Positions 1 through 7,453 of a stretch of 64,000 bases of DNA are shown here, one piece after another. Under the pieces are notes generated by a model that worked only from the letters and a program-made list of their open reading frames with translations, searched no databases and was not told the DNA's origin. Both the position numbers and the translations under genes were made by a program. The DNA is from Verrucomicrobiia bacterium. GTDB taxonomy: Bacteria; Verrucomicrobiota; Verrucomicrobiia; Limisphaerales; Pedosphaeraceae. The stretch spans positions 115,783 through 179,782 of the forward strand of contig DATAUW010000027.1 in assembly GCA_036268055.1 (NCBI GenBank). The letters are read 5' to 3'. Numbering within the stretch: the stretch's first letter is position 1; each line of letters begins with the position of its first letter.

Positions 1-1238
1 AGATTTGCGGCGATGACCTTGCTCATGAGCCGTTCGACTTTTTTGGCGGCGTCCTCGCGCTCGGTGCAATGTTTAGCCACATCGGCAAGTTGTTGTTCTA
101 GGTAAGGCGCGGGTGCGTCGGCAATCACAGCTTTCAAAAGTCGTTGCGTGACGAGATCCACGTAACGCCGATTCGGCGCGGTGGAATGAGCGTAGTCCCG
201 AACGGCAAGACCGAAATGTCCTTCGTGTTCGCGGCCGACGGGCTCGACCACATATTCGCCGGGGCCGAGCATTTTCACGATTGCGAGCGACAGATCGGGA
301 AAGTGCAAAAGGTCGGCGGCTTTGCGTTGTTCAAGGAATTCGGAAAGGGCGCGCGGGTCGGGCGTATTGGGAAGTTTCGTCCCGTATTGTTTGGCGAGAA
401 CCTGGATGCGATCCCAGCGTTTCGGCGTCTTGACGACGCGCCGGATGGAAACGGAATTGTGCTCCTTGAGATGTTGCGCCATCGAAACATTCGCGGCGAC
501 CATGAAGCTTTCGATGATATCCTGCGCGGCGTTTTGTTCGGCGAAGGCCAGAGTTTTGAGTTCGCCATTTTCAATGATCGGCGTGGCTTCGGTGGAATTG
601 AAAACCAGCGCGCCTTGTTCGCGGCGGAGTTGCCGCAATTTTTTCGAGGTTTCCAGTTGCAGACGAAGTTGCGCTTCCATGCCGGGGACATTGGCGATGG
701 GCGCGGGCATCGGACCGCGTCCTTCGAGCCACGCGCCGGTGGAGCGATAGGCAAGTTTCGCGTGGTTGCGGAGCGTGGCCGGATAAACATCATGACAGGC
801 GACTTCGCCGGTATCGCGAATGTGCATCTCAATGACGATGGCGGCACGGTCTTGATCGGGAAGCAACGATGTGCGATCGGTCGAAAGCGCGTCGGGGAGC
901 ATGGGGAAAATAACCGTGCCGGCATAGACGGAAGTGGTTTCCGCCGCGGCGTGCTGGTCGGTGGCCGAACCGAGGGGCACGATGGCATCCACGTCGGCGA
1001 CGCCCACCAGCAGGCGCGTGCAGCCCGGCGAAATCATTTCGACGTATTCAACTTGATCCAAATCGCGGGAGTTCTCGTTGTCAATGGACGACCAAAGCAA
1101 CTTACGCAAATCTCGTGAATCAGCGGCAAGTTTTGGCGACGCGGTGGTTTCCCGCATAATCTCCGGCGAAAAATCGGGATGAAATCCGGCGTCGGACAGC
1201 GCCTGCCGCGCGCGGGCTAGAAATTCAGCGTGGGTCAT
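1..1238 (-). CDS. RNB-domain (RNase II family) ribonuclease, 3' end cut by window edge
   Basis: This frame stays open from an ATG at 1238 to the left edge (about 412 codons visible). It reads as the RNB catalytic domain of an RNase II/R-type 3'-5' exoribonuclease. The catalytic stretch SIDNENSRDLDQ (about residues 51-62) carries Asp53, Asp59 and Asp61. The fourth acidic position of the E. coli RNase II cluster is Gln here. Further on are an RNB-like VADVDAIVPLGS stretch and, near residue 345, HSTAPNRRYVDLVTQR, a typical conserved RNB segment that ends the active-site channel. No cold-shock domain precedes the RNB domain, so this resembles the short bacterial RNase II-like proteins rather than full RNase R. 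The role would be cytoplasmic RNA turnover. The stop lies outside the window, so a C-terminal S1 domain cannot be judged. Family confident, exact type uncertain. Confidence 0.9.
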   Translation of the reverse strand, partial: MTHAEFLARARQALSDAGFHPDFSPEIMRETTASPKLAADSRDLRKLLWSSIDNENSRDLDQVEYVEMISPGCTRLLVGVADVDAIVPLGSATDQHAAAETTSVYAGTVIFPMLPDALSTDRTSLLPDQDRAAIVIEMHIRDTGEVACHDVYPATLRNHAKLAYRSTGAWLEGRGPMPAPIANVPGMEAQLRLQLETSKKLRQLRREQGALVFNSTEATPIIENGELKTLAFAEQNAAQDIIESFMVAANVSMAQHLKEHNSVSIRRVVKTPKRWDRIQVLAKQYGTKLPNTPDPRALSEFLEQRKAADLLHFPDLSLAIVKMLGPGEYVVEPVGREHEGHFGLAVRDYAHSTAPNRRYVDLVTQRLLKAVIADAPAPYLEQQLADVAKHCTEREDAAKKVERLMSKVIAAN

Positions 1239-1368
1239 GGATGAGAAGTATAGGAAAAGTTTTCAGTTTCAAGTTCCAAGTTTTCAGCAAGCGGTCGAGG
1301 AGCGACGATAACCCCGTTATGAACGAAGAAATCTGAAAACGTGGATGCGAAAATACATTGAGCCAGTT

Positions 1369-1617
1369 TTAAGGACGCTGAGGCTCTTTTTTGTCGCGCA
1401 GGCTTTGGACCTGTTCTTCTTCTACGCTGAGTTTGTCGGGATCAATTTCGACCGGATTAAGCAGCGTTTTGGAAAGCTTCAACATTTCGTCGGCGTAAAG
1501 GAAAGCCTCGGCGGCAAGGTTGGCGTGAACATTGAGTCCCTGGCTGGGGCCGGTTGGCCGGGCGAGCAAACCGGTGAGCGCCTGAGCCGCGAAATAATCT
1601 CGTTTGCTGATTTCCAT
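1369..1617 (-). CDS. Small phage-like hypothetical protein (82 aa)
   Basis: An 82-residue frame starting MEISKRDYFAAQALTGLLA, then an Ala-rich stretch with AEAFLYADEMLK, and a charged tail. This layout (short Arg-Asp-Tyr-Phe-Ala start, LTGLLA, then YADEML) is one I associate with short prophage and phage-remnant proteins that lack an assigned function. I cannot name a domain. No Shine-Dalgarno is obvious. A 21-bp palindrome (1641-1661) sits 24 bp upstream, where a promoter/operator would be expected. The nearest genes are the RNB ribonuclease downstream on the same strand and a small membrane protein upstream. No integrase or other phage gene is visible nearby, so it would be an isolated relic or a domesticated gene. 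A longer shadow frame overlaps but has no protein-like features. Confidence 0.5.
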   Translation of the reverse strand: MEISKRDYFAAQALTGLLARPTGPSQGLNVHANLAAEAFLYADEMLKLSKTLLNPVEIDPDKLSVEEEQVQSLRDKKEPQRP

Positions 1618-1640
1618 AATTCAGTGTGAATAGAAATTGA

Positions 1641-1661
1641 TACTGTAGCCAGTGTACAGTA
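1641..1661. promoter_or_regulatory. Perfect 7-bp inverted repeat, candidate operator
   Basis: The sequence is TACTGTA, seven spacer bases, TACAGTA, so the arms are exact reverse complements. The outer bases match the E. coli LexA box (CTG..CAG), but the spacing is one base too long (N11 rather than N10). It lies 24 bp upstream of the 82-aa minus-strand gene. A phage-type or LexA-like repressor site is an inference from symmetry and position only. Confidence 0.4.
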
Positions 1662-1863
1662 AGTAAACGATTTGTGCATCAATGAGATTCAGACTGAGAT
1701 CAACGCCGAAGACATCGAGGTCGGAAAATCAAACCGGTTTCGGCGAGTCGCGGGAACCCTCCAAAAAATCTGCCAGAAAAAAAATCAAGATTGTCCACCA
1801 AAAAAGGCGCCACGCCGAAGCGAGCGCCCGGAGGTAATTTTACAACACTTTAGGAATGGCCGC

Positions 1864-2088
1864 CTACCAATTACGCGGACGGCGGCGGACGACGACCGGC
1901 TGGCGGCGGCGGCCCCGGGCAGGTGCGGGAGCCTTGCGTTCGCGCGCGTAGAGTTGATAGCCGCTGACCGTAAGGGCAGAGGCGATCATCAGTAAAACCG
2001 CGCGAGCGGATGGCGCCGTGAGCAACGCGCCCAAACTGCATAACACGAGGGCCGTGCCCAACAAGAGGTTTAGCTTTGAGACTTTCAT
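1864..2088 (-). CDS. Small membrane protein with basic tail (74 aa)
   Basis: Starts at ATG 2088 (MKVSKLNLLLGTALVL). Residues about 5-25 and 28-48 are two hydrophobic segments predicted to span the membrane. The C terminus from about residue 51 is very basic and Pro/Arg-rich (RKAPAPARGRRRQ then RRRPRNW) and would lie in the cytoplasm by the positive-inside rule. A weak AGGCAA element precedes the start. No domain is recognised and no function is proposed. It stands alone, with about 370 bp of AT-rich non-coding DNA upstream. Membrane location is inferred from hydrophobicity. Confidence 0.6.
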   Translation of the reverse strand: MKVSKLNLLLGTALVLCSLGALLTAPSARAVLLMIASALTVSGYQLYARERKAPAPARGRRRQPVVVRRRPRNW

Positions 2089-2459
2089 GGTTGCCTGGTT
2101 CTTTTATGCTCCATCAATAGCTGGCCAAATTTCCGGATTTGGGTGCACATCGCACAGGCCATGAAGGAACTGCATTTTGCAAGCTTAGGGTGTGCCACCG
2201 ATGTTTCGGAAACTTTACAGGACTGTAACATTATGTAGGATAATTCGTTACAAAACTGCCGAACTAAATAAACGAATCACACTCAATAATGAAAATCGTA
2301 AAGAAATCCGACGTTTTTAATAAAAATTAATGCCAGTAATCAAAGATATTTAATAGCAATGGCCCGAAAGTATTTCAAAATTCAAACCGTAAACAATTCC
2401 GACGAATGATTGAAAATTGACGTTTGTCGAAGGTCCTAAATCCGTAGTAAACGGGCCGT
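2089..2459. other. AT-rich intergenic region, no gene seen
   Basis: About 370 bp, markedly more AT-rich than its flanks from 2220 to 2420, between the small membrane gene and the GH13 stop. No convincing ORF, tRNA or terminator hairpin was found. It probably holds the promoter of the small membrane protein. Confidence 0.5.
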
Positions 2460-3941
2460 TTAATGAGTATGAGGCTCGAAACGAAATAACTGCGCGTGAT
2501 GGGGAGCCAGATCCAGGTAAAGACCATTGGCCGCAAGTTCCGACCCGGGCCGCTGGTATTTCTCCGTCCCAAGCAGATCGCGCATCTGCCAGTGCTTGGA
2601 AGCCAAATCCGACACCGGAAGCACAACCACCCCTTGGCTGGTATGCGGCGCAAGATTAACCACGACCAAGTCAAATTCAACCGGCGATTTTTGCCAAAGA
2701 ACGGCGACAATGTTTCGCGACGATTGATTGTCCGGCCAGCCATTGGGCCGGAGCAGCGTGGCCATGCTTCGGCCGACGCACGAATCTTTGATCGTGGTAA
2801 GAAGTTGCTCATACGCCGTCGCGATTTCCTCATTCACCAGTTCGTCCGGCCAGCGGCCAAGCTGAACGGGGATTTGCGAACGCCGCCCGTCGAGCTGTCC
2901 TTCGTAAAGAAACCGCATGCCCGGCAGCCCGAGCACCAGCAATGCCGCGGCGCGATTTTCAGCGGGCGAAAGAATGGGCGCGATGCGTGGCTCATCGTGG
3001 TTCTCGAGAAAATGCGCGCTGGCCGCAAGGTACTCCGGGGGGCACGAAAGCAAATTGGGCTGCACCTCGCCGTAATGCCGGTTCGCCAACAGATCGTAAA
3101 CCGTCTTGTTGTAAGTGTAGTCAAAGCCGAGCGATTGCAACCGCCCTTCAAGTCCCCAATACGCTTCAGCCAGGAAAATGAACTGCGGATGCGCCTGCTT
3201 CACCGCTCCAATGGCCTCAGGCCAAAATTCCGTTTTCGGCGCGGGCGAAGCATCGGGAAGATGCGCCCAGGTGCGCGCAAACACGTCATTGAGCAACAAC
3301 ATGGACATATCGCAACGCACGCCGTCGCAGCGCTCCGCCACAGATTTCAGAATTTCAATCATCGCCGCGCGGGTCTCGGGCCGGCGATAGTTCATCTGGA
3401 TGGTATCGGGCCAAGCGGCAAAGTTCGGATCCTTGCCATGCGCTAGCCATCGTGGGCCGAGAACGGTTTCCTGCTCGAAAACTCCCGCACCCGGCCCCGG
3501 ACTCTGCATGAAATGATCCGGCTCCTTCGTGGCCCACGGATGGTCGAGTCCCATGTGATTGGGAACGAAATCCAGCAGCAGTTTCATTCCATGCGCGTGA
3601 AGTTTTTTGCGAAAGGCCTTGAGCCCGGCTTCGCCGCCGAGCGCAGCGGAGACTTTGTATTCGGCAATGGCATACGGCGAACCCGGCACATCCTCTTTTT
3701 TCCAACCGGGAACGAGCCGATTGAACGTGGCTTCCATATTGCCACCGTCAAAGCACATCAACCGGCAACGTGGACCCGTCGTCCAAACGCCCATGGCCCA
3801 GATATGCGTAAATCCCAGTTGCTGCCAGCGAACGAATTCGCTGTCCGGCACGTCTGCAAGCGTGACCTCCCTGCCTGCTTGTTCCGAAAGCAACCGCAAC
3901 CAGCAACGCGTATTGATCTCAAAAAGCAGCGGGTGATTCAT
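2460..3941 (-). CDS. Alpha-amylase family glycosidase (GH13)
   Basis: A 493-aa protein without a signal peptide, so probably cytoplasmic. The four GH13 regions can be picked out: region I DFVPNHMG (124-131); region II GVRCDM, with the nucleophile Asp at 211 and its usual preceding Arg at 209; region III FLAEAYW, with the acid/base Glu at 259; region IV ENHDE, with the transition-state Asp at 316. The family retains anomeric configuration and acts on alpha-glucans or related sugars. The substrate is not evident. The unusual region III (AEAYWGLEG) and the short C-terminal domain resemble alpha-amylase-like proteins found beside trehalose or glycogen genes, but no such neighbour is present here. 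The ATG at 3941 is the natural start. A 10-bp repeat array lies about 150 bp upstream. Confidence 0.92.
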   Translation of the reverse strand: MNHPLLFEINTRCWLRLLSEQAGREVTLADVPDSEFVRWQQLGFTHIWAMGVWTTGPRCRLMCFDGGNMEATFNRLVPGWKKEDVPGSPYAIAEYKVSAALGGEAGLKAFRKKLHAHGMKLLLDFVPNHMGLDHPWATKEPDHFMQSPGPGAGVFEQETVLGPRWLAHGKDPNFAAWPDTIQMNYRRPETRAAMIEILKSVAERCDGVRCDMSMLLLNDVFARTWAHLPDASPAPKTEFWPEAIGAVKQAHPQFIFLAEAYWGLEGRLQSLGFDYTYNKTVYDLLANRHYGEVQPNLLSCPPEYLAASAHFLENHDEPRIAPILSPAENRAAALLVLGLPGMRFLYEGQLDGRRSQIPVQLGRWPDELVNEEIATAYEQLLTTIKDSCVGRSMATLLRPNGWPDNQSSRNIVAVLWQKSPVEFDLVVVNLAPHTSQGVVVLPVSDLASKHWQMRDLLGTEKYQRPGSELAANGLYLDLAPHHAQLFRFEPHTH

Positions 3942-4088
3942 GGGATGCGCTAACCGTTACCAGTTCTGGCCCAACCGCGCAAGCATAACAGCGCCTTGCC
4001 TTTAAAGAAGGACGCACCAGAGGACTGCCGCGGCAACCAGTCTAGCCCCCGCACCATTTGGCCCATAATTTTTTTTCTCGCCGTTAAG

Positions 4089-4148
4089 CGAACTTATCCG
4101 AACTTATCCGAGCCAACGCGAACTCAGGCGAACTTTTGCGAACCAATT
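4089..4148. repeat. Six 10-bp units, consensus CGAACTNNNN
   Basis: Six consecutive decamers start at 4089, 4099, 4109, 4119, 4129 and 4139. Four begin CGAACT, one CGAACC and one CGAGCC; the first two are identical (CGAACTTATC). The constant half keeps strict 10-bp phase while the other four bases vary, so the CGAACT boxes face the same side of the helix. The array lies in the otherwise empty 3942-4296 region upstream of the GH13 gene. On the minus strand, in the direction of that gene, the box reads AGTTCG. Function unknown. Confidence 0.75.
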
Positions 4149-4296
4149 TTCATCCTTTGGCTCGCCTGGCATCAGGTTCGTCCATTTCTCCTCTCTGTCC
4201 TATATTTCAAAGAACCGCCTCCACCATGCCATATTCTCCAAATGCAGTCCACCCTTCCATAGGATACAAATACGCTTCTCTGACAACTCTTCCTCC

Positions 4297-4336
4297 CCAA
4301 AAAAAATCAGGCAACCGAAGTGTTTCGATTGCCTGA
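4297..4336 (-). terminator. Rho-independent terminator of the small lipoprotein gene
   Basis: The arms 4307-4318 and 4325-4336 pair over 12 bp with one G-T pair and a 6-nt loop. On the minus strand the stem is followed by eight T (A run 4299-4306 on the plus strand). It lies about 50 bp after the lipoprotein stop codon. This supports the reality of that small gene. Confidence 0.85.
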
Positions 4337-4386
4337 TGGTATGGCCGGGGCGGACAGTTTATCCGCAAACGGCCAAAGGTGTTGCG

Positions 4387-4635
4387 CTATTGACTTTGCA
4401 AGCCGCTGTCACCAGCGCCGAACGGGTTGCCACGGCCAACGGAGCCATTGTCACCAGTCGGAGCGTTAGGCGCAGGAGCCGGAGTATAAGGCTCGGGCAC
4501 GTCACTGCTTTGCGCAGAGCCGACGCCGTTTTCGGTGTCGTTACCCATCGCGCCGGAGTTATTGCGGTCAGTGGCACAACCGGCGAGCAGAGCAGCCGCG
4601 GCAGTGAAGACTAATATGCGATGATTGATTTTCAT
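4387..4635 (-). CDS. Small secreted lipoprotein (82 aa)
   Basis: Starts MKINHRILVFTAAAALLAGC, a signal peptide ending in a lipobox (LLAGC, Cys20), so the mature protein should be a lipid-anchored peptide of about 60 residues. The mature part is low in complexity and rich in Gly, Asn, Pro and Ser (PYTPAPAPNAPTGDNGS), and looks disordered. No domain is recognised. It is a single-gene unit with its own strong terminator at 4297-4336. Small lipoproteins of this kind are common in this group, and function cannot be read from the sequence. Confidence 0.75.
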   Translation of the reverse strand: MKINHRILVFTAAAALLAGCATDRNNSGAMGNDTENGVGSAQSSDVPEPYTPAPAPNAPTGDNGSVGRGNPFGAGDSGLQSQ

Positions 4636-5010
4636 ACTGTTGTCTTTCTCTTAGTTTTTTGGTTGCTTACGCGATTGGCTGAGAACTCTCCGAGCCCTCG
4701 CATCTTCTGACACTCTCTATTGCTTGCCGCGTGCCATGAGGCTAAAAGACTACTGAATGTCTGATTTACAATGCCTTACGAAGAAGAAGAAGGCTTCCCG
4801 GCGTGCATCCTGCAACTCATCGCCAAACTGGTTAAGGCAGTTTGCATGTTCAAAACGCGCCGTTCCGCCTTGGATGAGAAAAAATGTCGCGCTTCATTAC
4901 GAAGCGGTATCCATTCCTGTGAGTTGTAGTGGCGATCTGTGACCTCTGAACCCAAAAAAAAGGGCGGTCATAGACCGCCGCTACGGGTTGAAATTTTCAA
5001 GCTGATACCA
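4636..5010. other. Intergenic region with M23 terminator
   Basis: About 375 bp between the lipoprotein start and the M23 peptidase stop. It holds the lipoprotein promoter region and the terminator at 4954-4979. A 52-codon plus-strand frame starting at 4771 (MPYEEEEGF) is present but has no ribosome site and is not called as a gene. Confidence 0.5.
4954..4979 (-). terminator. Rho-independent terminator of the M23 peptidase gene
   Basis: A perfect 7-bp stem (GGCGGTC at 4963-4969, GACCGCC at 4973-4979) with a 3-nt loop, followed on the minus strand by a run of eight T. It lies 32 bp beyond the peptidase stop. Confidence 0.85.
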
Positions 5011-5946
5011 TTATTGCAGCATCTTTGCCGCAGTAATAGGCGCCGCCGGATGTCCGGCAACCGCCAACGCTGGCGTTTCCCCCGGAAAAATATCCAGGGG
5101 CGCCGCTGTATAAGTATGCCCCATTTCGAGCGTGACCATCTGCTGGCTGGCATCGCGGAATTTCACCGGAAGGCTCAATCTTTCTTTTCCGTTCTTCGCT
5201 TTGAAAACCGCGAAGTGCAGATGCGCGCCATTGCTGAAACCAGTGTTGCCGGAAAGCGCGATAATATCTCCAGCGTTGACGTGGTCGCCCACCTTGACTT
5301 TGTTGCCACCGTGTTTGAGATGGCCATAAATGCCGATCGTACCGTCGGAATGTTGAATCAGGACGCAGTTGGCATCCTTCTCGAACTTGCGATCAGGCCC
5401 GCCGCGGTTCATGTCGTCCTTGGACTGCACAACGACGCCCCCACGCGCCGCATGGACCGGCGTGCCCACCGGCATTTTCCAATCAATGGCAAATTCATCG
5501 GGACCGCAATGGCTGAAACTGCCATGATAACCCTGGCTTACCGGAAACGAACTGCCAGGCGCATAGGGCAACTGGTAAGAGTAGTTTTCATCCGGCACCG
5601 CAGTCGCGCTGCCGATCACACAGGAATTTTCATAACGATAATTCCACGGCGCGTTGGTTTCAATTCGCGAGAGCGCGAAAGCTTCGACGGTTACATTGCC
5701 GCCCAGCGTTGTGGTATAAGGAAAGGTGGTGTTGCCCTGAAGATTCGTCATGTCCATGTCGAGCGTCGCGGTGATGGACGCGAGCCCGAGATTTTGAACA
5801 TAAAAATGAATCACGCCGTCGCGCTTGACCGTGAAAACATTCAGCCGTCTGGGCGCGGGTTCCGCGTGGAGCCGCGGAGTCATGGCAGAGCTGCAAACAA
5901 GCCCCGCCAGGAGCATCATCGAGATTGAAGTTTTCAATAGACCCAT
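5011..5946 (-). CDS. Secreted M23-family metallopeptidase
   Basis: A 311-aa protein if started at ATG 5946. That start is preferred because it gives a clean signal peptide (MGLLKTSISMMLLAGLVCSS) cleaved near residue 28. A GTG at 6060 would add 38 basic residues. The C-terminal half is a lysostaphin/LytM-type (M23) domain. Likely zinc ligands are His146, Asp155 and His244 in HLHF (241-245), with His209 in YGHL. An adjacent glycine-rich segment (SGNTGFSNGAHLHF) is typical of the family. Such enzymes cut peptide cross-links in peptidoglycan; some are inactive regulators, but the ligands here look intact. The N-terminal 110 residues form an unassigned beta-rich domain. Periplasmic or cell-surface location is inferred. 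Transcribed alone and closed by the terminator at 4954-4979. Confidence 0.88.
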   Translation of the reverse strand: MGLLKTSISMMLLAGLVCSSAMTPRLHAEPAPRRLNVFTVKRDGVIHFYVQNLGLASITATLDMDMTNLQGNTTFPYTTTLGGNVTVEAFALSRIETNAPWNYRYENSCVIGSATAVPDENYSYQLPYAPGSSFPVSQGYHGSFSHCGPDEFAIDWKMPVGTPVHAARGGVVVQSKDDMNRGGPDRKFEKDANCVLIQHSDGTIGIYGHLKHGGNKVKVGDHVNAGDIIALSGNTGFSNGAHLHFAVFKAKNGKERLSLPVKFRDASQQMVTLEMGHTYTAAPLDIFPGETPALAVAGHPAAPITAAKMLQ

Positions 5947-6376
5947 GCCGTAATCCACACCCAATAGAGAAATTTTGCGGCGCACTTTTATAGCTATACG
6001 AACGGCGCGTTGCAATGGATACCCGAATATATTTTTTATGTTTTTAATTAAATTGATCACGGGTGGATGAAAGCATCTTAGTCTCCGGCTTGAAAAAAAA
6101 CCGACGACCAGAAGGCTGATATATAAGTAGGATTTTTCCTACAAAGCATCAACGGATGGGTAATGCTCTTTTGCACTTTGCGAATGACTCACAACTCTAT
6201 TGTGTTGAATGATCTGCAAAGGACTCAAAAAGGCGGAAATAAAAACGGATGGATTCGCATTTAGCGAAATCCATCCGCGCGTGTAGAAGATATTTTTTGA
6301 AGTAATTATTCGCAGCTATTTTTTGCCAGCGCCACAGTCGTTCCCAGCGCCGTTTTGTCCAAAATTTGGAATGGCG
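5947..6376. other. Intergenic region between M23 gene and cupredoxin
   Basis: About 430 bp. It contains the terminator at 6236-6277 and the upstream region of the M23 gene. The stretch 6100-6230 is AT-rich and shows no ORF or RNA-like structure that I could support. Confidence 0.5.
6236..6277 (-). terminator. Rho-independent terminator of the cytochrome-cupredoxin locus
   Basis: The arms 6246-6258 (CGGATGGATTCGC) and 6264-6277 pair over 13 bp with one bulged base and a 5-nt loop. TTTTTATTT follows on the minus strand. It lies about 100 bp after the cupredoxin stop and probably ends the 10620-6377 transcription unit. Confidence 0.8.
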
Positions 6377-7243
6377 TTAAGGATTTGGTGACAGGCCAAC
6401 GCGATAGAAACTGGCGGCATTTGTATTCGTATTAAGCGTATCCGTAAACAAGACCGGATTGGTCGCGGCGGTATTGGTTGCCAAGGACAGCCACGTCGTC
6501 AGATTGGATGAATTTTGGATCACATAATTGAGTCCGGGATTTGCGGAATACAGAAACGAAAATTGGCCATTCGTGATGAGCGGAGTGCTGGCCGAAATCG
6601 GCAAGGGCGTAACGGCCGTCACATTCACCACCGCTGAAGTTGCGGAAACACCTCCGGCCGACGCCACCGCCGTCAAGGCGTAAGTCCCCGCCGCCAGTGG
6701 CGTGGATCGCAGCGTGAACGGTGCATTGGTCACAGTTCCGATCTGATTAGTGCCGGCGAAGAACGTGACATTCGTTACCGTGCCGCCTCCCACAATCGCC
6801 GCCAGGGCAATGCTCGCGGGTTCGGCAAAGACCGCGCCATTTGTCGGACTGCTGATTGAAATCGTCGGCGGCGGAACGACTACTGAGGCGACATTCACGA
6901 GACCGGTCATGTTAAAACTCACCGCATGGAAATTGCATTGGAACGGAAACGACCCGGCCGTCGTGAATGTATGCGAGCAACCGGAACCCAGCGTTGTAAA
7001 GATCGAAGCGCCACACATGGGTTCAGCGCCCGTGCCCGTCACTGTGTGTTCGAAGCCTGCGGAGTTATTTGAAAAGATGATCGTGTCACCGATGTTGATG
7101 TTGATGATCTTCGGGGTAAAGGCAAAGTTGGCGCCGAAACCAACGACAACGGTGTCTGCCATGGAAACACTTTGTTGCAGGGCAAAAGCCGCAACAATAA
7201 TCATAGCCAGCCGGATCGAGAAGCGATGGAATATTTTTTTCAT
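6377..7243 (-). CDS. Secreted cupredoxin (plastocyanin-like) with Ig-like domain
   Basis: The ATG at 7243 is chosen because it begins a standard signal peptide (MKKIFHRFSIRLAMIIVAAF, cleaved near residue 29). The longer upstream frame is basic and lacks protein character. Residues 30-120 form a type-1 copper domain. Probable ligands are His66 in FEHTVTG, then Cys103, His106 and Met112 in FQCNFHAVSFNM. Residues about 125-215 look like a bacterial Ig-like (Big_9 type) domain, with SPTNGAVFAEPASIALAA and VTNVTFFAGTNQIG. The last 65 residues are a YVIQNSSNLTTW..FYRV region, frequent at the end of secreted proteins in this phylum. The protein should be a periplasmic or exported one-electron carrier. 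Its position downstream of a multihaem cytochrome and a barrel gene suggests it feeds or accepts electrons there; that link is inference. Confidence 0.85.
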   Translation of the reverse strand: MKKIFHRFSIRLAMIIVAAFALQQSVSMADTVVVGFGANFAFTPKIININIGDTIIFSNNSAGFEHTVTGTGAEPMCGASIFTTLGSGCSHTFTTAGSFPFQCNFHAVSFNMTGLVNVASVVVPPPTISISSPTNGAVFAEPASIALAAIVGGGTVTNVTFFAGTNQIGTVTNAPFTLRSTPLAAGTYALTAVASAGGVSATSAVVNVTAVTPLPISASTPLITNGQFSFLYSANPGLNYVIQNSSNLTTWLSLATNTAATNPVLFTDTLNTNTNAASFYRVGLSPNP

Positions 7244-7453
7244 AAGCGCATAAGCGATAGAGTCTGAACCTTCAGGCATGAATCGTGTCCGCCACCTCGC
7301 GGTAGCGTTACGAAGAGCCCACGGACGAATGCTTGCTGTTTCTATGAGGCGGCAGTGAAGAAAATTGTTCCCGCTAAAATTTGGGGAAATATTTAATATA
7401 GTGACGGCTCGCGTGGACGCCCATCTTCGCGGCGCGGCCACCAACGTGTAAAC

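Noticed and set aside
144..1118. A 324-codon plus-strand ORF opposite the RNB gene
   Set aside because: It is antisense to a clearly conserved ribonuclease frame and its translation has no protein-like motif. GC-rich DNA gives long antisense frames here.
1641..1661. A genuine LexA box
   Set aside because: The spacing is one base too long for the E. coli-type box and the known verrucomicrobial type I recall has a different core. It is reported only as a palindrome.
2496..3446. A 316-codon plus-strand ORF opposite the GH13 gene
   Set aside because: The minus strand carries all four GH13 catalytic regions, so this frame is a shadow.
4771..4929. A 52-codon ORF starting MPYEEEEGFPACILQLIA
   Set aside because: It has no ribosome site or terminator and no recognised family. 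A competing frame overlaps it. It may be real but cannot be supported.
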